This document shows, piece by piece, positions 55,846 through 64,000 of a stretch of 64,000 nt of DNA (positions are counted from its first letter, which is position 1; each line of letters begins with the position of its first letter). The notes below the pieces were generated by a model. That model did not search any database. It was given only the letters and a program-made list of their open reading frames with translations, and was not told the DNA's origin. A program made the position numbers and the translations under genes. The stretch comes from Burkholderia sp. WP9 (GTDB taxonomy: Bacteria > Pseudomonadota > Gammaproteobacteria > Burkholderiales > Burkholderiaceae): assembly GCF_900104795.1 (NCBI RefSeq), contig NZ_FNTG01000002.1, positions 2,852,001 to 2,916,000 of the forward strand, read 5' to 3'.

Positions 55846-56487
55846 CTGTCGTTGCCCGTGTGATGGCGTCCACGTCGGGCGCCGTTGAATGTCGTAATCG
55901 ACGGAGGCCACCTCTATTGCGGCAACGAAGTCTATTGATCGGCGCGCATTAAGTCTTTAGGAAAACATGAAGCATTATTAACGGTGCCGGATGTACGAGA
56001 TCGATTCAAGCGAACGCGTGATACAGATTTTTTTGAGCTGTACGTTAAGTTTCTTTCACGCACGCCATTTGCCGGCTTTTTGGGGCTCTGTCCTTCCTCG
56101 GCGACCACACGCCCCCAGATGTATGACGGTCGCGCGACAGCCGGTTCGATCGATTGCATCGAAAACCTGCAGGACTTCGAAGGATAGGTTTGTGGCGGAC
56201 AGACGAATCTATCGAGGTTCCAAGCCCAAGAGTTGGCCGGGGAAGATCAGCGTTGACCTTCGGCGTCACGTGGCGCTTCAGACGAGGTGGCGTAATTTTT
56301 AATAACTATTCAGTCCGGCCTAATTTCATTAGCAGAATCGCTGGGTAGGATGACTTGCAACTAGCGTCCAGCGCAATATGTTCGCGCCGATTGGATAGAG
56401 GACGTGGCTTGCTCGGCCGTATGATCACAATACTGGATTTCAGAATGTCCGCTATGGCCATCCCGCAATCCATATCGGAGCGTTTGT
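55846..56487. other. Intergenic region upstream of set B
   Basis: I see no gene in this stretch; the short frames are unconvincing. Two AT-rich patches (55930-56060 and 56290-56350) are likely promoter areas for the AEC gene and for dehydrogenase set B. No copy of the TGGAACCGGTTCCA palindrome of set A was found. Confidence 0.5.
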
Positions 56488-57183
56488 ATGAAACGGGTTG
56501 GAATTTCTCCGGGGCGCCGCGCGTTTCTGCGTAGTGTCGCGAGCGCGGGACCGGCCGCCGTGGCGATCGGCGCCGGCGTGGCCGGCGTTGCGGCGAGTTC
56601 GACAGCAGGCAACACACCGAACTGGACGCCCAGCTACTTTACGCCCGACGAATGGAGCGTGCTTGTCGCGCTGGTCGATCGCCTGATCCCTGCGGACAGC
56701 GAAGGGCCAGGTGCGATTGAGGCGGGCGTGCCGGAATTTATCGACAGCCAGATGAACACGCCCTACGGCTATGGCGCCCTTTGGTACATGCACGGGCCCT
56801 TCGTTGCAGGGCCCGCGACGCTCGGCTATCAGCTCGAATTCAGCCCCCGGGCGCTGTACCGAAGTGCGTTGGCCGGACTGGACGAACAGGTGCGCAAGCG
56901 GTTTTCGAAACGCTTCGATGAGCTCGACGCCAGTACGCGCGACAGCATGATTGGCGAATTGGAATCGGGCAAGCTGGGTATCGGCGACGTGCCCGCAGTG
57001 GACTTCTTTGCGCAACTGTTGCAGAACACACACGAAGGCTATTTCTGCGATCCGAAGCACGGAGGCAATCGCGATATGGCGGCGTGGAAGATGATCAATT
57101 TCCCTGGGGCAAGAGCCGACTATATCGACTGGGTCGAACAGTATGGGAAGCGCTACCCGCTTGCGCCGGTATCCAGCGCCTGA
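56488..57183 (+). CDS. Gluconate 2-dehydrogenase subunit 3 family protein (set B)
   Basis: This 231-residue paralogue of the gene at 40613 has a TAT signal (GRRAFLRSVASAGPAAVAIG) and the same family signatures (LVDRLIPADSEGPGAIEAG, YFCDPKHGGNRDMAAWKMIN). It lacks the lipobox-like Cys of the set A protein. It heads set B and would take the folded flavoprotein to the periplasm. Confidence 0.9.
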   Translation: MKRVGISPGRRAFLRSVASAGPAAVAIGAGVAGVAASSTAGNTPNWTPSYFTPDEWSVLVALVDRLIPADSEGPGAIEAGVPEFIDSQMNTPYGYGALWYMHGPFVAGPATLGYQLEFSPRALYRSALAGLDEQVRKRFSKRFDELDASTRDSMIGELESGKLGIGDVPAVDFFAQLLQNTHEGYFCDPKHGGNRDMAAWKMINFPGARADYIDWVEQYGKRYPLAPVSSA

Positions 57184-57264
57184 GCGCCTCATCTTCCATG
57201 TCGATCAATGCCATTGCAGGCGCGAGGTGCGCGGGAATCAACGCGTTCCCACCAGGATAATTCA

Positions 57265-59043
57265 ATGACAGACCAAACGATGAAAGGCGTCGACGTGGTG
57301 ATCGTCGGCTTTGGCTGGGCCGGCGCCATCATGGCGAAGGAGTTGACCGAAGCCGGCTTGCAGGTGCTCGCGCTGGAACGTGGGCAATACCGCGATACGT
57401 ATCCGGACGGTGCGTATCCGACCACGCTGGACGAACTGACCTATCTGCAGCGTTTCAAGCTGTTTCAGAATATGGCGCTAAGTACGTTCACCTTCCGTCA
57501 TAACTTGAACGACACGGCGTTGCCGTATCGGCAGATAGGCGCATTCAAACCGGGTGAAGGGGTTGGCGGCGCGGGTCTCCATTGGGCAGGCCAGCACTGG
57601 CGGATTTATCCGGAGGAGCTCAGGCTGCGCTCGCACTACGTTGAGCGTTACGGTGCAAAGTTCATTCCGAAGAACATGACGCTGCAGGATTTTGGTGTGT
57701 CTTATGAAGAGCTGGAACCGCATTTCGACTTCGCCGAAAAAGTATTCGGCACGTCGGGGCAGGCGTACCGAGTGAACGGCCAGGTTGTGGGAGATGGCAA
57801 TCCGTTCGAAGCAGACCGCTCGGGTGCTTTTCCGCTGCCCGCGCAGAAAGTACCCTATGGTCCTCATATTTTCATGAAAGCGGCGCGCGAATTGGGTTTC
57901 CATCCATTTCGCGCGCCGTCGGCCACGGTGTCGGCAGCCTATACGAATCCGTATGGTTGCCAGATGGGACCGTGCAACTTCTGCGGGTATTGTTCGGGCT
58001 ACGCGTGCTACAACTATTCGAAAGCGTCGCCCAATGTGAATATCCTACCGGCATTGCGCGGTTTGCCGAACTTCGAACTCCGGCCCAACTGCACGGTGTT
58101 GCGAATTACGCTCGACAGGACGCGCAAGGTCGCCACCGGTGTCGAGTATGTCGATGCCGCAGGTAAAGTTGTCGCACAACCCGCCAGGATTGTCATAGCG
58201 AGCACCTTCGCCTATAACAACGCACATCTTTTCATGCTGTCGGGAATCGGCCAGCAATACGACCCGGTGAGCGGTGAGGGTACTGTCGGCAAGAACGTGT
58301 CGTATCAGATGCTTTCGAATATCCAGGTTTTTTTCGAACCGGGGACGAATAGCAATCCATTTATCGGCGCCGGCGGCAACAGCGTCGCGTTCGACGATTT
58401 CAACGCAGATAACTTCGACCATGGCCCCCACGGCTTTGTCGGCGGTGCGGCGCTGTGGTGCAACCCGGCGGGAGCCAAGCCGATTTCCGGCATAGCGGTG
58501 CCGGCGGGAACCCCTAAATGGGGAAGCACGTGGAAGAAAGCAGTCAAAGATAGCTACGTGAACACGGTGTCGATCGACTCGAACGGCACCAACATGGTCT
58601 ATCGCGATTGTTATCTCGATCTCGATCCGACATATCAGAACAAATACGGGCAACCGCTGTTGCGTTTTACGTTCGACTGGAAAGACAACGACATTCGCAT
58701 GACCCGTTTCGTGACCGACAAGCTGGTCCAGGTCGCAAAGGCAATGGGGCCGAAGGACTATACGGTCACGCAAAAGAACTTCGGCGATCACTTCGACGTG
58801 CGGCCGTATCAGACCACGCATTGGGCCGGCGGCCTGATCATGGGCGAGCATCCGAAGACGAGTGCGTTGAACCGCTATCTGCAAAGCTGGGACGTGCATA
58901 ACGTCTTTGCGATCGGCTCCAACGTGTTTCCGGTGGGCCTCGGCTATAACCCCACGGGCGCGGTCGCCGCGCTGGCCTACTGGTCGGCGAAGGCGATCAG
59001 GACGCAGTACCTGAAAGACCCGCGGCCACTGGTGGATGCGTGA
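57265..59043 (+). CDS. GMC oxidoreductase, flavoprotein subunit of set B dehydrogenase
   Basis: The protein has 592 residues, the same length as its set A paralogue, and a highly similar sequence: VIVGFGWAGAIMAKELTEAG at the start and CNFCGYCSGYAC for the iron-sulfur motif. NVFAIGSNVFPVGLGYNPTG lies near the end. AGGA precedes the ATG at 57265; the frame is open to 57208. The stop overlaps the cytochrome start (TGATG). It is probably a membrane-bound sugar or sugar-acid dehydrogenase. Confidence 0.92.
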   Translation: MTDQTMKGVDVVIVGFGWAGAIMAKELTEAGLQVLALERGQYRDTYPDGAYPTTLDELTYLQRFKLFQNMALSTFTFRHNLNDTALPYRQIGAFKPGEGVGGAGLHWAGQHWRIYPEELRLRSHYVERYGAKFIPKNMTLQDFGVSYEELEPHFDFAEKVFGTSGQAYRVNGQVVGDGNPFEADRSGAFPLPAQKVPYGPHIFMKAARELGFHPFRAPSATVSAAYTNPYGCQMGPCNFCGYCSGYACYNYSKASPNVNILPALRGLPNFELRPNCTVLRITLDRTRKVATGVEYVDAAGKVVAQPARIVIASTFAYNNAHLFMLSGIGQQYDPVSGEGTVGKNVSYQMLSNIQVFFEPGTNSNPFIGAGGNSVAFDDFNADNFDHGPHGFVGGAALWCNPAGAKPISGIAVPAGTPKWGSTWKKAVKDSYVNTVSIDSNGTNMVYRDCYLDLDPTYQNKYGQPLLRFTFDWKDNDIRMTRFVTDKLVQVAKAMGPKDYTVTQKNFGDHFDVRPYQTTHWAGGLIMGEHPKTSALNRYLQSWDVHNVFAIGSNVFPVGLGYNPTGAVAALAYWSAKAIRTQYLKDPRPLVDA

Positions 59044-60365
59044 TGAAATATATCGATAGCCTGCGCTGCGGCGCGATGGTGGCCATCTGCATGCTGGTGC
59101 TTCCCTGGGGCGCGGACGCCGCGCCGGCTGCGGACGCGGCGCAGGTCGAGCGCGGCGCATACCTCGCGCGTGCAGGCGACTGCATTGCCTGTCACACGGC
59201 GAAGAACGGCAAACCATTCGCAGGTGGCTATCCGCTCGGCACACCGCTCGGCAAGGTGTACTCGACGAATATCACTCCGGACAAGACAAGCGGCATCGGC
59301 GCCTGGACCTACGACGACTTCGCGACGTTGATGCGCCGCGGAAGAACGAAGAGCGGGTATGCGGTTTATCCGGCCATGCCGTATCCATCGTATGCGCATA
59401 TCGACGATGCGGACATGCATGCGCTCTATGCCTACTTCATGTACGGCGTAGCGCCCGTCAGGCAGGCGAACCGCGATAACGACATTCCATGGCCATTGTC
59501 GATGCGCTGGCCGCTGACGGTTTGGGGCTGGGTCTTCGGACCCGGACCGAAACCGTACGTCGCACCGGCGGGCACACCGGTGGAAGTCGCGCGTGGCGCC
59601 TATCTGGTGCAGGGCCTCGGACATTGTGGAAGCTGTCATACACCGCGAGGCGTCGGGCTTCAGGAGTTGTCGCTAGGCGACGATACCGATCCGGTCTACC
59701 TCGCGGGCGGGGCATCGATAGACGGCTGGATTGCACCGTCGCTGCGCAACGAACATGGAGACGGTCTTGCGGCCATGTCGACTGAGGACATCGTGGCGTT
59801 TCTGAAAAGCGGGCGCAACGCACATATCGCCTCATTCGGCGCGATGAACGACGTGGTCGTGAATTCGATGCAGCATCTGAACGAAGCCGACCTGAAGGGC
59901 ATTGCGGCTTATCTGAAGTCGCTGTCGCCGCACAAGGACGCGGCGCAGCCGTATCGCTACGACGCAACGGTTGCGACCGCGCTCTATCACGGACAGGTGC
60001 CCAGTGCCGGCGCGCAGATCTATCTCGACCGTTGCGCCGGTTGTCATCGCTCTGACGGCACGGGGAACGGCAAGGCATTCCCGGCGCTGGCGGGCAATCC
60101 GGTATTGCAGACCGACGATCCGACGTCGGCGATTCACATCGTTCTGTCGGGCGGCTCGATGCCGGCGACACGCACTGCGCCCTCGGCCATCACGATGGGT
60201 CCGTATGCAGCCATTCTGAGCGATCGACAGATAGCGGACGTAGTGACTTTCGTGCAAACCAGTTGGGGCAACCGGGGCGGCACAGCGACCGAGCGCCAGG
60301 TAGGCAAAGTGCGCAAGTCGTTGGTGAAGGTGGCTCCGACGGTGTCGGTGGCTGACACGCCGTAA
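59043..60365 (+). CDS. Three-heme cytochrome c subunit of set B dehydrogenase
   Basis: This 440-residue exported triheme cytochrome has a signal peptide ending near WGADAAPAA and CxxCH sites CIACH, CGSCH and CAGCH. It is collinear with the set A cytochrome but shorter at both ends. The ATG at 59043 overlaps the flavoprotein stop; a GTG at 59040 is an alternative. It completes set B. Confidence 0.92.
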   Translation: MKYIDSLRCGAMVAICMLVLPWGADAAPAADAAQVERGAYLARAGDCIACHTAKNGKPFAGGYPLGTPLGKVYSTNITPDKTSGIGAWTYDDFATLMRRGRTKSGYAVYPAMPYPSYAHIDDADMHALYAYFMYGVAPVRQANRDNDIPWPLSMRWPLTVWGWVFGPGPKPYVAPAGTPVEVARGAYLVQGLGHCGSCHTPRGVGLQELSLGDDTDPVYLAGGASIDGWIAPSLRNEHGDGLAAMSTEDIVAFLKSGRNAHIASFGAMNDVVVNSMQHLNEADLKGIAAYLKSLSPHKDAAQPYRYDATVATALYHGQVPSAGAQIYLDRCAGCHRSDGTGNGKAFPALAGNPVLQTDDPTSAIHIVLSGGSMPATRTAPSAITMGPYAAILSDRQIADVVTFVQTSWGNRGGTATERQVGKVRKSLVKVAPTVSVADTP

Positions 60366-60508
60366 GTCTCATGGCGCCTTCAGCGCAGATTCGATCAGTA
60401 GTTTTCAGCCGTAATTCAGGACGTTTTTCTGATCCTCCCGGTAGCCCGGCTGCGAATGGACGAGGGCAAAGCGTCGATGATCGTAACGAGTCCACCTGGC
60501 CACGCTGC

Positions 60509-60962
60509 TTAGAAGGTGGCGAGCGCTTCGTCGTCGGCAATCGCGCGCGGCGCGGACGCCTGCACGAATCCGGGTGTGCTGCCGTCGTCGCCGGCAATGA
60601 ACACGTTCACGCCCTCGGCCTGGATCGGCGACGACGACACGGGCTGCCGGCCGCCGAGCAGGCTCGTGTGGCTCAGCCGTCCAACGTGCCAGAGCTGCGC
60701 GAAGATGCGGCTGCACGGCGGCGTGCACGGCGTGGGTCACCTTGCGCCATCCGGCGACCTGCGCGGGCGTGTGAATGCCGGGCGTCCATGCGTAGCCCTT
60801 GCCGAGTGGCGAAATATAGGTGCCTTCGCTGACGACGAGGCCCGCGCCCGCGCGTTGCGCATAATAGGCGGCCATCAGGTCGTTGGCTTCGTCGCCGGGT
60901 TGGCTGGCGCGCGAGCGCGTCATGGGCGGCATCACGATGCGGTTCGGCAGCGTCATGCTGCG
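60509..60962 (-). pseudogene. Old Yellow Enzyme (NemA-like) N-terminal remnant
   Basis: The minus strand encodes the start of an OYE flavoprotein ([17 protein letters not shown], then [20 protein letters not shown]) down to about 60717. The frame then shifts by one base, and OYE sequence resumes in another frame ([19 protein letters not shown], then [14 protein letters not shown] sequence) until a stop at 60509. Only about 150 of the usual 360 residues remain, so it is a double-damaged remnant. Confidence 0.75.
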
Positions 60963-61178
60963 CAGGTATTCGACCAGCTTGCGGCTCTGCAAATACGGGC
61001 TCAACTCGATCTGATTGGTCGCGATCGCGTCCTTGCCGACCGCGGCGATCGCCTGCTTCGTCAGTTCGATATTGAAGTTCGAGATACCGATCTGCCGCGT
61101 CAGGCCTTTTGCTTGCACGTCGGCAAGGGCTGTCATGAACGTCTCGAGCGGCACCTCGTTATCCGGGGCACATCGAGC
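60963..61178 (-). pseudogene. Aldo-keto reductase internal fragment
   Basis: The segment encodes [20 protein letters not shown] and [13 protein letters not shown], followed by [10 protein letters not shown], a clear middle portion of an aldo-keto reductase. Its N-terminal and C-terminal parts are missing. It is joined in frame to the OYE remnant, so one open frame spans both. Family resemblance reaches back to [11 protein letters not shown] near 61175. Confidence 0.75.
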
Positions 61179-61183
61179 CCACG

Positions 61184-61459
61184 GTGAGTTCGTCGAGCGG
61201 CGAGACGCTGAGACAACTCGCGCTCGAAGGCGACGGGATCGTCTGCCTGTCGGATTTCATGACCACGCAGGACCGTGAAGCCGGGCGGCTCATGCAAGTC
61301 CTTACGCGCCACACGCAAGACGTGCTGCAGCCGATTCAAGCCGTCTATTACCGGAATACGGCGATTTCATCACGGATCGCGTCGTTCGTCGATTATCTGG
61401 TCGAGGCGCTCGGCAGTGGAACGCGGGCGCGCAGGCCGGCTGCGTGGGCGGGTCAGTAA
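61184..61459 (+). pseudogene. LysR-family regulator C-terminal fragment
   Basis: The 91-codon frame encodes the end of a LysR substrate-binding domain ([20 protein letters not shown], then IASFVDYLVEAL). The DNA-binding half is absent. It stands back-to-back with the aldo-keto reductase fragment, as regulators and targets often do, with both 5' parts deleted at one junction near 61180. Confidence 0.75.
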
Positions 61460-61509
61460 TGAGCGCCTGAGACGCGATCATCGCCGATTCGCCCGATGCT
61501 GGCACCGCC

Positions 61510-63885
61510 TTAAAACAACGCCCTTTGCCCTGACATCAAGGTGGTGAAATCATCGCGCAGCAGCGGCAGGATCGCGTCGGCTACAGGCTGCAATTGCCGC
61601 GTCAGATAGTGTTCGTAATCGATGGCCGAGCGCAGCGTTTCCAGCGGTTCGGGGCCGGCCACCGTCATCACATAGCTGATCCAGCCGCCGTTCTGGTATT
61701 GCAGCGGACGCCCTTGCCGCCGATTGAACTCGTCCGCCACCCGCGCCGCCCGCACATGCGGCGGCACATTGCGCTCATATTCGCCGAGCGGCCGGCGCAC
61801 ACGCTTGCGATACACGAGCTGATCGTCGAGCTTGCCTTCGAGCGTGTCGCGCACATAGTCGCGCACGTAATCCTGATACGGCTGCTGTGTGAAGATGCGG
61901 CGGTAGAGTTCCTGCTGAAACTGTTGTGCGAGAGGCGTCCAGTCCGTGCGGACCGTTTCCAGGCCTTTGTAGACGATGTCCTCGCTGCCGTCCGGCAAAA
62001 CCGTGAGGCCTGCGTAGCGCTTCTTGCTGCCTTCCTCGGCACCGCGAATGGTCGGCATGAAGAAGCGCCGGTAATGCCGCTCGAATTGCAATTCGAGCGC
62101 ACTGTCGAGTCCGAAGCGCTGCAGCAGATTCTGCCGCCACCATGCATTGATATGCTCGACTAGCGCGCGGCCGATGCGGCTCGCGTCTTCCTCGCTGTGT
62201 GCGTGCTTGAGCCAGACGAAGGTCGAATCCGTGTCGCCATAAATGACTTCGTAGCCTTCGCCTTGAATCAGTTCGCGCGTGGCATGCATGATTTCGTGGC
62301 CGCGCATGGTGATCGACGAGGCGAGACGCGGATCGAAGAAGCGGCAGCCGGTCGATCCCAGTACGCCGTAAAAGGCGTTCATGATGATCTTCAATGCCTG
62401 CGAAAGCGGCTTGTTGTTCTCGCGTTTGGCGGTTTCCCGGCCTTGCCAGACCTGCCCAACGATCGACGGCAAGCAATGGCGCGTGCGTGAAAAGCGCGCG
62501 CCGAGAAAGCCGGGCACGGATTGATCGTCGGCGGGATTCAGCATGCCTTCCACCAGACCGACCGGGTCGATCAGAAACGTGCGGATAATCGACGGATACA
62601 GGCTCTTATAGTCCAGCACCAGCACGGAGTCGTAAAGGCCGGGGCGCGAATCCATCACGAAGCCACCGGGGCTCGCGGCTCCGGCCACGTCGCCGAGATT
62701 GGGCGCGACGTAGCCTTGCCGATGCATGCGCGGCATGTACAGATGCGTGAACGCCGCCACCGATCCGCCGCTGCGATCCGCCGGCAGTCCGGTGACGCTC
62801 GCGCGCTCCAGCAGGAACGGCAGCAAGTCCGTCTTCGCGAAGATGCGTGTGACGAGCTCGCAGTCCTTGAGGTTGTACTGCGCGAGCGCGGGTTTGTCCT
62901 CGTCGAAGCGGCGCTGGATTTCATCCATGCGCTGATATGGATTGTCGATCGACTTGCCTTCGCCCAGCACGGAACGCGCGACATGTTCGAGACTGAACGA
63001 AGGGAAACTCCACGTCGCGGAGCGCAGCGCCTCGATGCCGTCGATAATCAGCCGCCCCGCGGCGCCGGCGAAGAAGTGGTTCTGTTTGAGTCCGTGCTCG
63101 CGCCATTCCATGACTGCACCACCGCGGCCGAGCCGCAGCGGTATGCGATATTGTTCGGCGTGCTGCTGCAGCACACGCAGGTCGAACTGCACCAGATTCC
63201 ATCCGATAATCGCATCGGGATCATGCCGTTCCAGCCATGCATTCAGTTTTTCCAGCAACTGTGCGCGGGTTTCGCAGTATTCGAGGTCGAAGTCGAGCGT
63301 GCTCGCATCGCCATTGGACGGCCCCAGCATATACACCTGGCGCTGTCCGCAACCTTCCAGCGCGATCGAATACAACTCGGCGTGGGCGCTGGTTTCGATG
63401 TCGAGCGAAACCAGTTTCAGGGGCGGGCGATAACCGGTGGCCGGCTTGAGTTCGCTGTTCAGAAGCGGGCCGTGATGGTCGCTGCTCCGCGCCTCGCCGC
63501 CGAACCACACCGGCGCGGTGATGAAGCGCTCCATCATGTAGCGCTCAGGCGGGAATATGTCGGTTTCGTAGACGTCGACGCCGCCTTGCTTCAGGCGTTT
63601 TTCGAACCCCGTCAGTTGCCGATACTGCGGACAGTAAAGTCCCATGACCGGCCGATGCTGAAAGTCGCGGAGATCGAGCGGACGCAGATCGAGTGGCGCC
63701 TCGCGGCGCAGGATCGTTTCTGCTCGCTCGCGGTGCTCAACGGGAATGAACGCAACCGAAGGTTGAGGACGCAAACGGATGTGACGGGGCCCGCTGTCCG
63801 TTGCCAGCCAGAAATCGACTTCCGTGCCGGCGGGTGTATCCCGCCAATGTCGGGTCAAAATGAAACCCTGTTCAAGCTCAGTCAA
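61510..63885 (-). CDS. polB: DNA polymerase II (family B)
   Basis: This 791-residue family B polymerase is close to the E. coli enzyme (783). The 3'-5' exonuclease motifs LDIETS (161-166) and [14 protein letters not shown] are present, as are the polymerase motifs DYKSLYPSI (425-433) and YGDTDST (549-555). The enzyme works in replication restart and translesion synthesis. The start is taken as TTG at 63885 because AGAGGTGG lies just upstream and the E. coli protein begins at the same place ([13 protein letters not shown]); an ATG at 63957 would add 24 unrelated residues. No LexA-like box is seen in the 115 bases before the start. Confidence 0.95.
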   Translation of the reverse strand: MTELEQGFILTRHWRDTPAGTEVDFWLATDSGPRHIRLRPQPSVAFIPVEHRERAETILRREAPLDLRPLDLRDFQHRPVMGLYCPQYRQLTGFEKRLKQGGVDVYETDIFPPERYMMERFITAPVWFGGEARSSDHHGPLLNSELKPATGYRPPLKLVSLDIETSAHAELYSIALEGCGQRQVYMLGPSNGDASTLDFDLEYCETRAQLLEKLNAWLERHDPDAIIGWNLVQFDLRVLQQHAEQYRIPLRLGRGGAVMEWREHGLKQNHFFAGAAGRLIIDGIEALRSATWSFPSFSLEHVARSVLGEGKSIDNPYQRMDEIQRRFDEDKPALAQYNLKDCELVTRIFAKTDLLPFLLERASVTGLPADRSGGSVAAFTHLYMPRMHRQGYVAPNLGDVAGAASPGGFVMDSRPGLYDSVLVLDYKSLYPSIIRTFLIDPVGLVEGMLNPADDQSVPGFLGARFSRTRHCLPSIVGQVWQGRETAKRENNKPLSQALKIIMNAFYGVLGSTGCRFFDPRLASSITMRGHEIMHATRELIQGEGYEVIYGDTDSTFVWLKHAHSEEDASRIGRALVEHINAWWRQNLLQRFGLDSALELQFERHYRRFFMPTIRGAEEGSKKRYAGLTVLPDGSEDIVYKGLETVRTDWTPLAQQFQQELYRRIFTQQPYQDYVRDYVRDTLEGKLDDQLVYRKRVRRPLGEYERNVPPHVRAARVADEFNRRQGRPLQYQNGGWISYVMTVAGPEPLETLRSAIDYEHYLTRQLQPVADAILPLLRDDFTTLMSGQRALF

Positions 63886-64000
63886 ACTTCCACCTCTAAA
63901 GCAGGCGTGATCGCCTTGCACGATTTTACCGCCATGCGCTTCGAGCCGTTGCGTCATTCCCGAGCGTTGCCGGGGAGGCTCGACCTGCCGCCTGATGTTG

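Noticed and set aside
55846..56487. Transposon or phage attachment scar in a long AT-rich gap
   Set aside because: No terminal repeats, integrase remnant or tRNA fragment could be found.
60405..61154. Single 249-residue protein
   Set aside because: The frame joins pieces of two unrelated enzymes and ends in out-of-frame OYE sequence, so it is treated as pseudogene remnants.

Overview
The window looks like a piece of a large-genome Burkholderiaceae chromosome, most like Paraburkholderia or Caballeronia. The reasons are high G+C, the QSSVTLYG-type trimeric porins, many LysR regulators, a benzoate dioxygenase operon and a Burkholderia-style tad pilus locus. I see no rRNA, tRNA, CRISPR array, insertion sequence or phage. 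The assignment is inference from gene content; no search was run.

Layout. 1-13.2 kb: a complete-looking tad (Flp pilus) locus on the + strand (flp, cpaA, cpaB, cpaC, a lipoprotein, cpaE, cpaF, tadB, tadC, tadE-like, a second TadE/F-like gene, tadG). It has a match to a sigma-54 promoter far upstream and carries two lipid-type membrane enzymes, a sterol-desaturase-family protein and an ICMT-like methyltransferase. 13.3-17.8 kb: TonB receptor, PepSY membrane protein and a DUF2946 protein, probably a metal (perhaps copper) uptake set. 18-24.8 kb: TPR/glycosyltransferase-like protein, LysR, arylsulfotransferase-family protein, NCS2 purine/uracil permease and porin. 24.9-29.7 kb: benABCD with divergent benM.

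30.5-34.3 kb is the most unusual part. Four minus-strand genes (serine acetyltransferase, AlaX-type tRNA editing protein, MFS transporter, divergent CysK-like PLP enzyme) are joined by 4-base start/stop overlaps in an AT-richer segment. Acetylserine supply, beta-replacement, export and tRNA proofreading together suggest a small pathway for a toxic non-protein amino acid, with AlaX as self-protection. This is inference.

34.4-48 kb: carboxymuconolactone-decarboxylase-like protein, XRE/MmyB-type regulator, porin, a three-subunit FAD/cytochrome c dehydrogenase (set A), LysR, a domain-permuted aconitase-family enzyme, MFS transporter and a ketoglutarate-semialdehyde-type aldehyde dehydrogenase. 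48-56 kb: BON protein, several hydrolases, a flavin monooxygenase, a frameshifted DUF1275 protein and an AEC transporter, with a diverged 125-bp repeat present twice. 56.5-60.4 kb: a second copy of the three-subunit dehydrogenase (set B). 60.4-61.5 kb: a gene graveyard of OYE, aldo-keto reductase and LysR fragments. 61.5-63.9 kb: DNA polymerase II (polB).

Many convergent gene pairs are separated by perfect GC-rich hairpins without a T-tract; only one classical intrinsic terminator (after the 44.9-kb MFS gene) is clear.
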